DNA from: Lindgomyces ingoldianus | Taxonomy: Eukaryota > Ascomycota > Dothideomycetes > Pleosporales > Lindgomycetaceae | Reading direction: 5' to 3' | Assembly (NCBI RefSeq): GCF_010093535.1 | Contig: NW_022985168.1 | Span: 992,827-1,056,826, forward strand | Length of the DNA: 64,000 bases | In this document: one piece after another, positions 25,105-36,236 of the stretch | Numbering within the stretch: the stretch's first letter is position 1 | How the letters are laid out: every line of letters starts with the position of its first letter | Position numbers and translations under genes: made by a program | Notes under the pieces: generated by a model | Told to the model about the DNA's origin: nothing | Seen by the model: the letters and a program-made list of their open reading frames with translations, nothing else | Database searches by the model: none

Positions 25105-25379
25105 TGTAACAGTCCTACGCAGAGAGCTCTGTCGCGCGTCACATAACAAGCTGCCTGTGCAGCTAATTAGGATATAGGGGGTGCAACTAGCGCAACGCTA
25201 TTAGTTTGCTTAGCGCTAGCGTCCTTACTAGCGCTTTAGCGCTGTAAGCACTTCTTTTGCAGAGCTGCCCTTAAAGCTCCCTTTCTCCTCTCTATCTTAG
25301 TGTAGCTAAAATAGAGCTGACCTACTCTGCCTTGCTTCCCTAGCTCTATACAGTAGTAGAGACAGTGCTTGTCATTACA
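25105..25379 (+). repeat. Gypsy A1 3' LTR
   Basis: It starts TGTAACAGTCC and ends TGTCATTACA. It is exactly as long as the 5' LTR (275 bp). Differences between the two are almost all transitions. Confidence 0.95.
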
Positions 25380-25384
25380 TTTAT

Positions 25385-28327
25385 AAAGTTAGATATTATT
25401 ACTGCCTTTAATAAGCTAAAGATAGCAAAAGGTAATAAGTAGCTAATAGTGTTTTAGACCTAATATAGACTATTTAAGTACCTAGTAATGCCTTTTAGCT
25501 TAGCTAACGCGCCTAGTACTTTTTAACATTTTATAAACAACTTACTCTAACCCTACCTAGACATGTTCTACACTATGTATATTAATAACATTCTAATCTA
25601 CAGTAATAGCCTTTTAAAGTATAAACAGCATGTACGCCTAGTGCTAAAGGCTATAAAAGAAGTAGGTCTACAACTTAACATAGACAAATGCAAGTTCTAC
25701 TAATTAAAGGTTACATATTTAAAATATGTAATCTCTATAAATAGCATCTAAATAGACCCTATTAAGGTTTAGACTATGCTAAATTAGTAATACTTAAAAG
25801 ATATAAAGGATATTTAAGCTTTTATAAAATTTACTAACTTCTACTAATAATTTATTAACAACTTCTTATAGTAAGTAAGCTTTATAATTACACTTACTAA
25901 AAAAAAGATTTAATTTAACTTTAATTTAAATTACTAACAGTCTTTTAACTAGCTAAAGAAAGCCTTTACTAAAGCTCTAATACTTTGCTACTTTAACTTT
26001 AAACTACTAATACTTGTAGAAGCTAATGCCTTAGACTACGTAGTAGTAGGAGTTCTCTTCTAGACTAAGCTAGATAGGACTATTAGGCCTATTACATATT
26101 TCTTAAAAAGAATAAGTCCTGTAGAAGGCAATTATAAAATCTATAATAAAAAATTACTTGCTATAGTACACTGCTTTAAATAATAGCAACCTAAACTAGA
26201 AGGTGTAGCGCATCTAATATAGGTCCTATCTAACTATAAGAACTTGTAGTACTTTGTAACTATAAAATAACTTAGCTACTAATAAGCCTATTAGTCTAAA
26301 TACTTATTTTATTTTAATTTTAAAATTACTTATTATCCTAGTTAAGATAGAGGGAAACTAGATGCTTTTATAAAGTAATTCTAAAACATCCCTACTTAGA
26401 AAAAAGTGTAAAAGGCTTAACACTAAACTTTACTTTAACTTAAGCTATTTTTAGACCTTAACCTAAATAAAATAGATTAGATAATTAATTAAATTATTAC
26501 TAATAAGTATCTAAATAATAAATTTATCTAAAAAACCTTAGACCTGCTCTAAAACAGCGCTAGTTAGTTAAAGAAGGTAACACTAGCTAACTATAAAAAC
26601 TAAAATAGTAAGCTGTATTACTGTAACTAACTTATAATCTCTAATTCTAATAAACTAAAAATTAAACTACTTTAAATTATACACAACTTACCTGTTAAAG
26701 GACACCTAGGCAGAGGAAAGACTCTTAACCTACTACAGAGAGAGTACTACTAGCCCCGCATGTTCCATACTGTACGCTAATACATATTATGTTGCTATAC
26801 TTACTGTAAAGTAAAGGCCTTTTAAAAAAGGTATAATAGCCTACTTAAACTACTTCTAATCTCTAAATAAGCTTAAAAAGACATATTAATTAATTTTATT
26901 ATAGACCTACCTCTATCTAAAGAGTACATAAATATTATAGTAGTTGTTAATTACTTAACTAAGTATTAACACCTAATACTATGTTCCTCTATAACTGCCC
27001 CTAATATAGCCTAGTTATTCTACTAATACATATAGGTTTACTATAGCCTGCCTAACATAATTATATTAGACAGAGGTACGCAGTTTGTCTTAGCCTTCTA
27101 AAACAAACTTTATAAACAGCTCTAAATTATCTCTTATTTATTTACAGCTTTTTACCTAGAGACTAACAGCTAGACTAAGAACATAAACACTATAATAAAA
27201 TAAGTCCTATAAGTGTACATAAACTACTAGTAGGATAACTAGGTAAAATAGTTAGCTATAGCATAGTTTAAAGCTAATAACATAACATTTAAATTAACAT
27301 AAGTATCCCTATTCTTAGCAAACTATAAATACTACCCTTAAATAAAATTTAAACTACTTTTAAATACCCTCTAACTAACTTATTAATCTTTATAAGTAAT
27401 AGATGTAAATAGACTTATTAATAAGATCTAAAACATATCTAAATACATTTATAAAAAGCTTACATAGGCTTAAGCTCTTTAACAAGAGTACGTAAACTAA
27501 TTCTAAACCTCTGCCCCTACATATGCAGCTAGCGAGAAGGTCTAGCTGTAACGGCGCAGGCAAGACAATGGGTCCGAATGCGGTATGAATCCACTCAGAG
27601 GCATATGGGAGTGCGTGGGGACTTAGAGACCTGGGAATACCAATGACACCTATAGGCCTTGTACGTAGGATATTAGAAAACTACTAAGCTAGCTACAGGG
27701 GCAAGGTGCGACTAAATACATAAGGGAATAGGGGTAACAGCGGGGGACTAGGTCAAGTCATGGTCGGGGCCAATACAGGGACCCTTTAGATAGGATCCGA
27801 GCGACCTAAGATGGAACAATTTGTAGAATCGTTACACTAGCTAGACACTAGAAATATCTAAATAAACTAATAATTAAAGAAACTTAATTAGAAGAACCTT
27901 AGCCTCTTTATAGTAGCCTATATAGTCTTATTGCACACTTACTAATTAATCCTACCTAACAGCATAAAGATACACCCTATGTTCTACGTATTGTTGCTGC
28001 GCTAAGTAGCCTCTAAATCTAACTATCTACCTAGACAGCTAAACCTGCTACTTAAACCTGTTATTATAAATAATAAACTAGAATACATTATAGAAGACGT
28101 TAAATAAATCTAGTTTAATAAAAAGAAATATATCTATAAATACTTTATAAAATAAACTAGATATAATAAACTATTATAGGAACCTATAAAAGCCTTATAA
28201 AAGAACTCTACAGTAACCTAATTCTACGCCTAATACTTATCTAAACTAAACCTGTACCCTAATAAAGACAACCTAATGCTAGAACTACTAATGTAAAGGA
28301 TTCCCTTCCTAATAAGGGGGGGGGTAC
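25385..28327 (+). pseudogene. Gypsy B1 RT, RNase H and integrase
   Basis: It resumes in the RT as IKLDIITAFNKLKIA at the point where Gypsy A1 entered. The catalytic box at 25578-25601 reads YINNILIY (expected YxDD), again with both Asp changed to Asn. RNase H lies near 25990-26170 and the integrase HHCC/core near 26640-27310 (IIVVVNYLTKY, then IIILDRGTQFVLAF). The solo LTR at 27547 interrupts the integrase C-terminal region. A poly-G tract near 28315 is the likely polypurine tract. Confidence 0.88.
27547..27836 (+). repeat. Solo LTR, family D, with 5-bp TSD
   Basis: 290 bp, TGTAACGGCGCAGG to GAATCGTTACA, flanked by perfect CTAGC (27542-27546 and 27837-27841). It is GC-rich and virtually unmutated inside a RIPed Gypsy. 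Other family members are at 62058-62347 (290 bp, own TSD) and 37855-38116 (minus). No internal element of this family is present in the window. Confidence 0.92.
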
Positions 28328-28645
28328 TGTCACAGTATCCTCCCTAGATCCTAGACATAACTGTATTAGACGTGTACTAGAGTATTATTAGTGCACGTCT
28401 AACATAAACATAACATAACATAGACATAAACTTAAGCATAAACTGCCTTAATACTAACTAAACTTAGAACAGGCTTAATTTATACCTAAAGCGCTTAGAC
28501 TTCTAAGCTAAGTATTTAATTACTAATTTCCTTTTAAACCTTTCTATTCCTCACACAACGTCTTGTACCTACTATAATACCTCATGTAGTAATTAAACTA
28601 GACCTCCGTGAAGCTCTATAACCTTACTCGTGCACAATCGTGACA
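28328..28645 (+). repeat. Gypsy B1 3' LTR
   Basis: 318 bp. The inner edge is mutated (TGTCACAGTATCC) and the outer edge intact (GTGCACAATCGTGACA). Confidence 0.95.
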
Positions 28646-28650
28646 ACCTT

Positions 28651-29737
28651 TTAGTCTATAGTAACTTAAAGTAATGCCTATAAGTTGCTAAATAAGGCTT
28701 TATATAAAGGCTTAATAGTAAACATAGCATGTTTTAGTTCTAGTTATCCTTAATAAGTTTATATAATAGCAGTGTGCAGTAAAACATCCTCTTAAAATTT
28801 TATTTTTAGTGCTCTTTATAGAAGTGTTAGCTTATTAATTATTGTTTTAAAAACTTTATATAAACTCTTATTAAAGTTTTTTTATTAGTATTATATAAAA
28901 GTTATTATTGTCTAGTTTATCTAGTACTAGCTATAGTTTACATTAGTGTTAAAGTAACTACTTAAAGTTTTATACAAATGCTTCTAGTTATATTTAAGGC
29001 TTATGTTATACATATAGTATATATTTACATAACTTTCTAGAATATCTAGAAAAATGTCGATATACTAAGTTTTCTAAATATCTAGTTATTAACATAGATT
29101 AATAAAATATTTTATTTTATTAATAAAGATGTTATATAGTTAACCTATATAGTTATTATTATTTTTATGCTTTTTAAAATTATATAATTTTATCTACTAA
29201 AAGTTTTTCTTTAGCAGTTTTTTTTAAAGTAGAAGTTTATACAAGTTGCAATGTAGTAAAGGTTGTATAAGTAGTATTAGTAGTGCATACACTACTGTAG
29301 GCAGTAGTGTGTACAATTAAGAGTGTAGAGCAGGCGTTAGGTAGAGTAGCATGTATTGTTTATACAGTAATTAGTATAGTACTAGCTAAGGTGTAGAAGC
29401 AGGTAATACTAGTACATTTAGTGTTATTAGCAGCATTATATTTAGTCTGCTTCTGTGTAGAGCTTTATATAGTAATAAAAGTTATATATAAAGCCTTTTA
29501 AGTATAATTACCTTTTTTATGCTATATTATATAGCTTCTAGGCTTAGGTACCTTTATTACCTAGCTATAGTATAATTCCTTTATCTTTTAGCACTTACAT
29601 AAGCTTCCTTTTAAACACGTAGCTAAGTGCTAAGAAGTTTTATAGTGTTTATTTTTTAAAAAATTTTATATATAAACTTAGAAAAGTGGCGCTTTTTTTA
29701 AGTTATTATACATAAATTAGTAATTACATAACTTATA
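28651..29737 (-). pseudogene. Copia C1-c gag/pol remnant
   Basis: Inverted match to the C1 internal region from about 47045 down to 45975 of C1-b, and to 9180-9935 of C1-a. It includes the CTAGAAAAATGTC block near 29045 and the block near 29280-29330 (GCATACACTACTGTAGGCAG). It has no open frame. It continues across the Gypsy B1 and FB-2 insertions. Confidence 0.7.
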
Positions 29738-29739
29738 TA

Positions 29740-30839
29740 ATGTACTTTACAGGCAAGTTACTTACACACCTAAGTTACTTACTTTTACTAAGTCTCTACT
29801 AAACTACTTTTTTTACACTAATGCATTCCTAACAACACTACTTAGACGCACTAAAAGAATATTAGATACAGCTTACACTTTAAGCTTTTAAATAAAACAT
29901 AAAAATCTTAAAGAAACATGCTATAGCTATGTATAAAGTTTCTTAAAAAATAATAAATAACTATAGCACTAGATAACCTTTACAAGCTAATTCTACAGCT
30001 AACTTATAAAGGCTAGGTAATAATAAAAAGTAGGTAATTATTAAGACTATACTTAAGCTATATACATAAAAAAATTTCTTTTAAATAGCATTTATAGCTA
30101 ATATAGCTACTTCTTTACACGCTAAGTGTAATCTAGGCTATATTAGCATAAACTAGCCTAGTATGTTTAAAAAGTGTTATTTAGACTTTAAAGTAACATT
30201 TAAGCATAGTACAACTATAAAAGAGCCTTTTATAAGGGTCTTAAAGTAATTTAGAGTAGGTTTAGCCTTATAGAGAATATTAAAGCTAAGTATAGCATTT
30301 AAAAAAAATAACATATATAACTTTAGTAAAATAGGCTTTATTATAGGCTAAATATCTATTAACTATACTTGTAATTAAAACTTTACTTTAAGCTTTAAAT
30401 AACACTTTATAAACATACTAGGCTAGTTTATACTAATATAGCCTAGATTACGCTTAGCGCGCAAAGAATTAGCTATATTAGCTATAAATGCTATCTAAAG
30501 GGAAAATCCTTGCGCATATAGCTTAAGTATAGTCTTAATAATTACCTGCTTCTTATTATTACCTAGCCTTTATAAGTTAGCTATAGAATTAGCTTATAAA
30601 AGTTATTTAGTGCTATAGTTATTTATTATTTTTTAGAAAACTCTGTATATAGCTGTAGCATGTTTCTTTAAGAGTTTTATGTTTTATTTAAAAGCTTAAA
30701 GCATAAGCTGTATTTAAAGTTCTTTTAGCGCGTTTAAGTAGTGTTATTAGGAATGCATTAGTGTAGAAAAAGTAGTTTAGTAGGGTCTTAGCAAAAGTAA
30801 GTAACTTAGGTGTGTAAGCAACTTGCTTGTAAAGTACAT
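29740..30839 (+). mobile_element. Foldback pogo derivative FB-2, complete
   Basis: 1100 bp with termini ATGTACTTTACAGG / inverse, and TA on both sides (29738-29739 and 30840-30841). The first about 470 bp is the 5' part of a P-type transposase (RLAAI-like, NWPSxF-like). An unpaired stretch of about 180 bp follows (30200-30380), holding the YNFxxxGF region. The rest is an inverted copy of the first 470 bp. It would fold into a very long hairpin. It has no coding capacity of its own and depends on a pogo transposase in trans. It interrupts Copia C1-c. Confidence 0.88.
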
Positions 30840-30841
30840 TA

Positions 30842-31243
30842 TAATTAGATTTATAGGCTTATTAGAGCTTTTAACATGTTAATCTTATTATTCTAGTACT
30901 TTAGGCTAGTCTTATTTTATAGTGTTGCCTTTAATATCTCTATATCCTTTATAAGTTATTTATATAATAAAAATTATTTCTTATTTTTTTATTATTATAT
31001 AGAGTTATTAGTTACTAGTAGGATTCTATTATAGTAGTATAGTTAATTACTTGTGCAGTAGATTACACAGGTACTGCTATTATTATCTAGCTACTAGGTT
31101 GTACAGCTTTAATAGTTTTAGTGTGCCTCTTACACTATCTTCTTCTTGCTTTATATAGTAGTAGAGCTTACTATATAATGCAAAGAATTAATCTGCTATC
31201 TTTAAAAATAAGTAATAAAATAAAGTACTTTATAAAGTGTAGG
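30842..31243 (-). pseudogene. Copia C1-c 5' internal remnant
   Basis: Inverted match to about 8580-9160 of C1-a (gag leader). It includes the repeated TATATAGTAGTAGAGCTTACTATA block and the AAAGTACTTTATAAAGTG block. It is bounded by FB-2 on the left and pogo family T2 on the right. Confidence 0.65.
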
Positions 31244-31309
31244 TAACATAGTCTACAAGCAAATGTTCAACACAAGCAAGTGTTCTGCCCCACTACTAAA
31301 TTTAACTTT

Positions 31310-33300
31310 AAAGACTATTAATTTAACAACATAAAAATATACTATATAAAATAAACTACTATAGAATTATTTAATATCCTTACATGTACAAGAGTTATGC
31401 CTAGGCTTGTTGCAGCGCTTGCAGCGCTGTACACGCGCTGCGCTGCTTTTAGTAGTTAACTTCTTTTAAGGCATTTTATTACCTTTTACTATACTAGTAA
31501 GCTTCTAAGTACTTAACTTAAAGCTTTAATAACTTATTAAAGTTTTTTTTTAAATTTACTTTTTTTTACACTGCTTATGCTTTATAGCTGCCTTACAGGC
31601 CCTCTCTAGGGCAGCTGCTTAATTGCGCTGTAGAATAGTAACATAAGCTATCTTAGTAGCGCCTTTACTTAGCTACTTTACTAGATTAAGTATAGCAAAA
31701 AAAAAATTTCTAATGCCTTTAAATTTAATTATATAGTAGAGTTAACTAAGCCTTAACTTTATAAAAATTACTAGGTGTTTAAGCCTTCTAAGTAGTATTT
31801 AGTAGTAAAGTAGCTAGCTAATTAGGTAGCTATATATTAAGCTTTAAAAGCACTAGCTCTAAGTTAAATAGAACTAGTCCTATAGCTCTAAAGCCTACAT
31901 AGATATTATCTATTATAATTAAGCAACTAAATACTACTTTAAAGGCTAGTAAAAAAGTTAGCTTATTAATATAGTTAATCTAGTAGTAGATTAACTAGCT
32001 AATCTTAGTACTGTACGCGCGCTTTAACAGCAAAAAGCAGCTAACATTAAGCAGCTGTAGAATATGTAACGCGTGTGCTAGCATACAGAGCGCTATAATA
32101 CGCCTCTGCTTACAGAGCTTTAGGAATTTAATAAAGTAATAGCTTTTATAGCTATTAAAAATAAGTAGCTACTATAAGCTTACTAAGCAATTTTTTATAT
32201 GCAGATTAAAGTGCTTTAGCTATATAATTTTATGTTTATTAGTTATCTAGCTATTATTACTAACACTAATAGCTTAGTCTTTTAGTATATCCTTATTTTT
32301 ATACTAGGTAGATAAGTAATGCTTATCTTTAAAAATTACATATAAAAGTATTACCTACCTATTTGCGTTAATGCCTATAATAACTGTTACCTATTTACAG
32401 TTACCTAGCTATATAGCCTTTAGCTAATTATGTCTATCTGTGCCTATAACAACTATTTAGCTTAATATAACCTCTATTTAAAAGCTTATTTTATTAAAAT
32501 TATATATGTTCTAATCTATAATGCTATACTTTAATTATGTAGCCTTTATAAGCTTAAACTACTTACTTATAATTACTAAATCTGTCCGTACGCAGCAGCA
32601 GCGTCACGATCTGGATACGAGCGATCGCGCACAAGCAGGACCACGTATCTATGTCACATGATGCTCGTGCGCGAACCTCCGTGCGCGAACATCTAGATAT
32701 CCCCCTTTTCCTCTGTACAGAGGAAAGACAAGAGCAATAGAACTAGAAACATGTTGCCCTCATCTTACCTACCTTGTACGCTGTGCACACCGTACACCAC
32801 TCTTACTCTTGCTACTTAAGTGCTCATACCATAAGCAGCTAGCTGTCGGAGCCTATTCAACAAAATCTTTATATTTTACTTATTAGTAATTATATAGTTA
32901 GCTAAAGTAAGTTTTAACTACTAGCGTACACACAACAAAGTTAGATAGCTAGTTAATACCTACTAGTAGAGCGCCGCGCTTAGTAAGAAGCTTGTTAGCC
33001 ATCTCTTATATAGCACCTAAAGTAGGCGCAAATCCTTAAGAATCTAGATTAAGTATATGCTTAATAATTACTTCCTATTCTAGCTTTGTAAGCTTCTTGT
33101 TGTTAGCTGTACAGTTATGTTGTATAGTTATCCTTGCGCGTTGTTAGCAGAGAGCTATTTAATTAACATGATAAAGTGCTGCAGCACGCCTTTTAGTTAA
33201 AGACATGTCTTTATTAAAAGCTTAAATAGCTAGGTTAATTCTAGCCTCTTTTAAAGATAATTAATTATATAGTTGTTAATGCATTGCAGTTAGTAGTAGG
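31310..33300 (-). pseudogene. T2 transposase (CENP-B HTH / DDE), degraded
   Basis: On the minus strand, from about 33130 to 32870, a run resembles KLTKLExEVIIKHILNLDS, then GFAPTLGAI, EMANKLLTKRGALLVGIN and LSNFV. These are the CENP-B-type helix-turn-helix and the NWPSxF motif that open Fot1/pogo transposases. The solo LTR at 32583 sits just downstream in the reading direction. The DDE core and C-terminus (32580-31310) are too decayed for me to place the catalytic residues. Confidence 0.75.
32583..32862 (+). repeat. Solo LTR of Copia C1 with TSD
   Basis: 280 bp, identical in layout to the C1 LTRs, flanked by perfect AAATC (32578-32582 and 32863-32867). It is nearly unmutated. It inserted into the T2 transposase, so C1 was active after T2 entered Copia C1-c. 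Confidence 0.95.
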
Positions 33301-33419
33301 TTGGCTGCGTTTTAGTGGTGGGGCGGAACACTTGCTTGTGTTGAACATTCGCTTGTGGACCATGTTACTTTATTATTACTCTTACTAATTTATAGTTAAT
33401 TAAATTAACTACTAATTAG

Positions 33420-33697
33420 TGTTAAATAGGCTCTGTTAGCTAGCTGCTTATAGTATAAGCACTTAAGTAGCAAGAGTAAGAGTAGTGTACAGTGCGCACA
33501 GCGTACAAAGTAGGTAGGGTGGGGGCAACATGTTTCTAGTTCTGTATTGCTCTGTCTTTCCTTAGTACAGAGGAAAAGAGGAATATCTAGATGTTCGCGC
33601 ACAGAGGTTCGCGCACAAGCATCATGTGACATAGCTACATAATCCTTCTTGTGCGCGATAACTATCTAGACTGTAACGCTGTTGCTATGTACAGACA
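33420..33697 (-). repeat. Copia C1-c 5' LTR
   Basis: 278 bp in minus orientation. In plus coordinates it starts TGTTAAATAGGCTC and ends ATGTACAGACA. Internal sequence with the C1 leader lies immediately to its left. The flank TTTGT (33698-33702) has no partner because the 3' end of the element is missing. Confidence 0.88.
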
Positions 33698-34605
33698 TTT
33701 GTTAAGTTTATTATAAATTTCTTTTAACATTAGCCTTTATTTTACGCGCATAGCTTTTATAGCTAGTTTTTTATCTTTATTCTCTAAGTTTTAGAGTCTA
33801 GACATTTTTAATAAAAGTATTCTACTTTTTTCATAGTTTAGACAGGCTTTTTTTAACCTATTTTTTTTATTTCTTGCTTAAAAGTAGTCTATTACTTTTA
33901 AGAGGACTCTTACTTTTTTTTAAAGGTACTATATATATGTTTTGTATAACTAAGGTCTATTAGCTTTCTATTATATTAGAGAGCCTTTTTTTTCTTTAGT
34001 GTCTAATCTAACTTCTATGTTGTTATACCTGTTTCTTCTCTCTCTAATGTTCTATATATCTTTTATTATAAGTTATTGCTTAGTTAATAAATTTTTTTAA
34101 AGTTTTTAGTTTTTTATTATACATAAACTTATCTTTAACTCTATTATTTAGCCTGTTATAGAACATTCTACTTATAGCTTACTAATCTGTTTATCTATAA
34201 ATAGCTAGTTGCTTGCAGAAGCAAGCTGTGTAATGCTAAACTAATTTTTTTTATTATAAAAAGTTTATCTTATTAACTATAATTTTTTTTAACTTACTAG
34301 CTTATAAATAGTAATTAGAGCTTTTTTAAAAAAGTTAATGCTACTAAAGATTTTTTTTATTTTTAGTAAAAAAGTTTTTTATTAGCTTTAAAATTTATCT
34401 AGCTGTCTATGTAAGGTTAGAACTAAATAGCTAAAAAGCCTTTTAAGTAAAGTTCTATCTAAGAAATTATTTCTTTATAAGTTTAAAAGGCACCTTTACT
34501 ATACTGCATATAGAGGTAGCATTATGTAAAGAAGAGTTTAAGATCCTTTACACTTCTGCTAAAAAGCTTAAGAGGTGCTAGTTTTAACTTTTTTTTTTAA
34601 GTTTA
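33698..34605 (-). pseudogene. Ty3/Gypsy gag remnant, minus strand (element G)
   Basis: On the minus strand a run resembling RMFYNRLNNRVKDKFMYNKK is followed by LKTLKKFIN and YNKRYIEH (about 34160-33980). This is the pattern of fungal Gypsy gag proteins (FYxGLNDxVKDxLxx, then YERxxEK). The rest is AT-rich and stop-filled. It belongs to the element whose LTR pair lies at 36237-36908. It is cut on the left by the Copia C1-c LTR. Confidence 0.65.
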
Positions 34606-34607
34606 TA

Positions 34608-35738
34608 ACGTACCTAACAGGTTGGCCGGCCACACAGGTTGGCCGGCCACTTTTGCCAAGCCCCTACTAAACTCTACCTATCTACATAATGCCTTAACAA
34701 CAACACTAGATTAAATCTTCTAAAGAATGTTAGATACAGCTTGCTCTTTAGGCTTTTAAATAAGACTTAAAACTCTTTTTATAACGCGCTGCAGCTATTT
34801 ATAATGTCTCTTACACAACACTAAGTAATTAACGCGCTAGACAGCCTTTATAAGCAGAATGCTAGCCTAAATTAAGGAATCTAACTAAGCTTAAAAAAAG
34901 GTAGTTATTAAGTACATACTTAAGCTTATTACACGCAGATTTCCCCTTAGGCTTACAGCTATAGCTAATATAGCTAATTCCTTGCCTATAGAGCGCAATC
35001 TAGGCTAGGTTAGCTTAAACTAGCCTAGTATGTAGGTTAAGCACTGCCCTAAGTTTATAATAAAGTTTAATTATAAGTATAATTATAAGAAAGCGCTTTA
35101 TAAGAATCTAAAGGTTATCTAGAGCTAGTTTTACCTAGTAGCTAACATAAAAGCTAAGTATAGTATCTAGAATAAAGACATATATAACTTTAATAAGTTA
35201 AGCTTTATAATAAGCTAGATATTAACTAGAGCAGTTATTATAGCTTTAAAGAGACAAGGATAGCTAAAGGTAATATAGTAAGGTAATAAAAAGTAAATAA
35301 TAGTTATCTAAAGCATTAATATAATAAAGTAGGCTATAAGATTATAAAGCTTTAAGCAGTAAATAAAGCTGCTATACAACATAAATTACATAAAAAAAAG
35401 TAGATTTAGGCAAAAAAAACTTTAATAGTTAAAGATAGAGCTTATCTAACTACTCTAAAGGAGTTTAAAGCGCGTAGTAATAGGAAGAAGCTAAAGACGC
35501 AGGTGCGCGCTAAAAGAGGTAAGATAAGTTAAAGGTAATATAAGTAGTGTAATTAAACTAGGCATAACTTGCGTATGTGTAAGTAAGTAGTAGAAGTAGA
35601 CTCTAAATAATATCTTATGTTGTATTGCTTTATATAGAGCTAAAGTAGGCTGTTTTACAAGAGAATAGGGTGGTTTTAGTAGGGGCTTAGCAAAAGTAGC
35701 CGGCCAACCTGTGTGGCCGGCTAACCTGTTAGGTACGT
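34608..35738 (+). mobile_element. Pogo-like element, family T3, internally deleted
   Basis: 1131 bp with 60-bp terminal inverted repeats containing GGTTGGCCGGCCAC twice, each flanked by TA (34606-34607 and 35739-35740). The interior is a plus-strand transposase start: NWPSxF-like near 35005 and YNFNKLSFIIS-like near 35187. It jumps to the C-terminal lysine-rich part and a RTC-containing tail near 35560-35600. About 0.7 kb of the DDE core is missing compared with P-1. It is a non-autonomous deletion derivative inserted in Gypsy G. Confidence 0.88.
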
Positions 35739-35740
35739 TA

Positions 35741-36236
35741 CTTAATTTTTCTTAGGCTATATTTCTTAGGTTTAATACTTTAAGTTAGAGAGCTTAGATC
35801 TAAGAATTTACTGCTATTAGTTCTTAGTTTACTAACTAGGCTAGCATTTACTTTAACATAGCTATTTAATTTTTTAAATTATTTAACTATTAGTTTATTA
35901 CTTTTTTATTTAGAGTTAGAACCTAGCTAGTACTAGCTAATAAAGCGCTAGTTATTTCTAAGTTAGTAGAAGTTATATAAAATTTTATACTTTATTAGAG
36001 AGTAGTAATTAATGTTACAATCTTTACTTTAGAGAAATAGTGTCTAAAGAACTCTAGGCCTAAGAAGAAGGTTAGAAGTGTAGAGAGAAGAGAACTTAGT
36101 CTTAGGCAGGTGTACAGTCTGTTAAGGCGTAGTTACTAGGACTAGAAGGTGTAGCTAACTATAGTTTACCCTTTAACAGCAGTATAAGGCGCTTAGGTTA
36201 AACAGTTTCTAGATAGGAATAAAAGAGAAGATATAT
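35741..36236 (-). pseudogene. Gypsy G 5' internal remnant
   Basis: Sequence between pogo T3 and the LTR pair. On the minus strand it would be the leader and gag start. It is less AT-rich toward 36050-36200. I see no motif in it. It is assigned by position only. Confidence 0.4.

Larger units (their letters stand above)
18802..25379 (+). mobile_element. Ty3/Gypsy A1, complete, RIPed, nested in Gypsy B1
   Basis: 275-bp LTRs lie at 18802-19076 and 25105-25379 with perfect TTTAT duplications (18797-18801 and 25380-25384). Total length is 6578 bp. A purine-rich tract (about 25092-25104) precedes the 3' LTR. Internal order is gag, CCHC, protease, RT, RNase H, integrase, as in Ty3/Gypsy. It splits the RT of Gypsy B1. 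Confidence 0.95.
16104..28645 (+). mobile_element. Ty3/Gypsy B1 with nested Gypsy A1 and solo LTR
   Basis: 318-bp LTRs lie at 16104-16421 and 28328-28645, flanked by perfect ACCTT duplications (16099-16103 and 28646-28650). Subtracting Gypsy A1 and solo LTR D with their TSDs leaves 5664 bp. That is one base from the 5663 bp of the second copy at 55235-60897. A poly-G polypurine tract (about 28315-28324) precedes the 3' LTR. Gag, protease, RT, RNase H and integrase can be followed in order but all are RIP-inactivated. Confidence 0.95.
31246..33365 (-). mobile_element. Pogo/Fot1-like element, family T2
   Basis: Terminal inverted repeats of about 57 bp (left ACATAGTCTACAAGC, right inverse ACATGGTCCACAAGC) differ only by transitions. 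They are flanked by TA at 31244-31245 and 33366-33367. Without the nested solo LTR it is about 1835 bp, a normal Fot1-type length. Each terminal repeat holds two 17-bp direct repeats starting CACAAGC. It interrupts the leader of Copia C1-c. Confidence 0.88.
15240..33697 (-). mobile_element. Ty1/Copia C1-c, 3'-truncated, heavily nested
   Basis: The 5' LTR is at 33420-33697 (minus orientation). Internal sequence follows leftward at 33368-33419, 30842-31243, 28651-29737 and 15240-16098, separated by pogo family T2, foldback FB-2 and Gypsy B1. Removing these restores collinearity with C1-b from its 5' LTR to about 47940. The 3' half and 3' LTR are missing beyond about 15240. Unlike C1-a, this copy retains the sequence at the 46735 junction, so the deletion is specific to C1-a. 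Confidence 0.75.
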
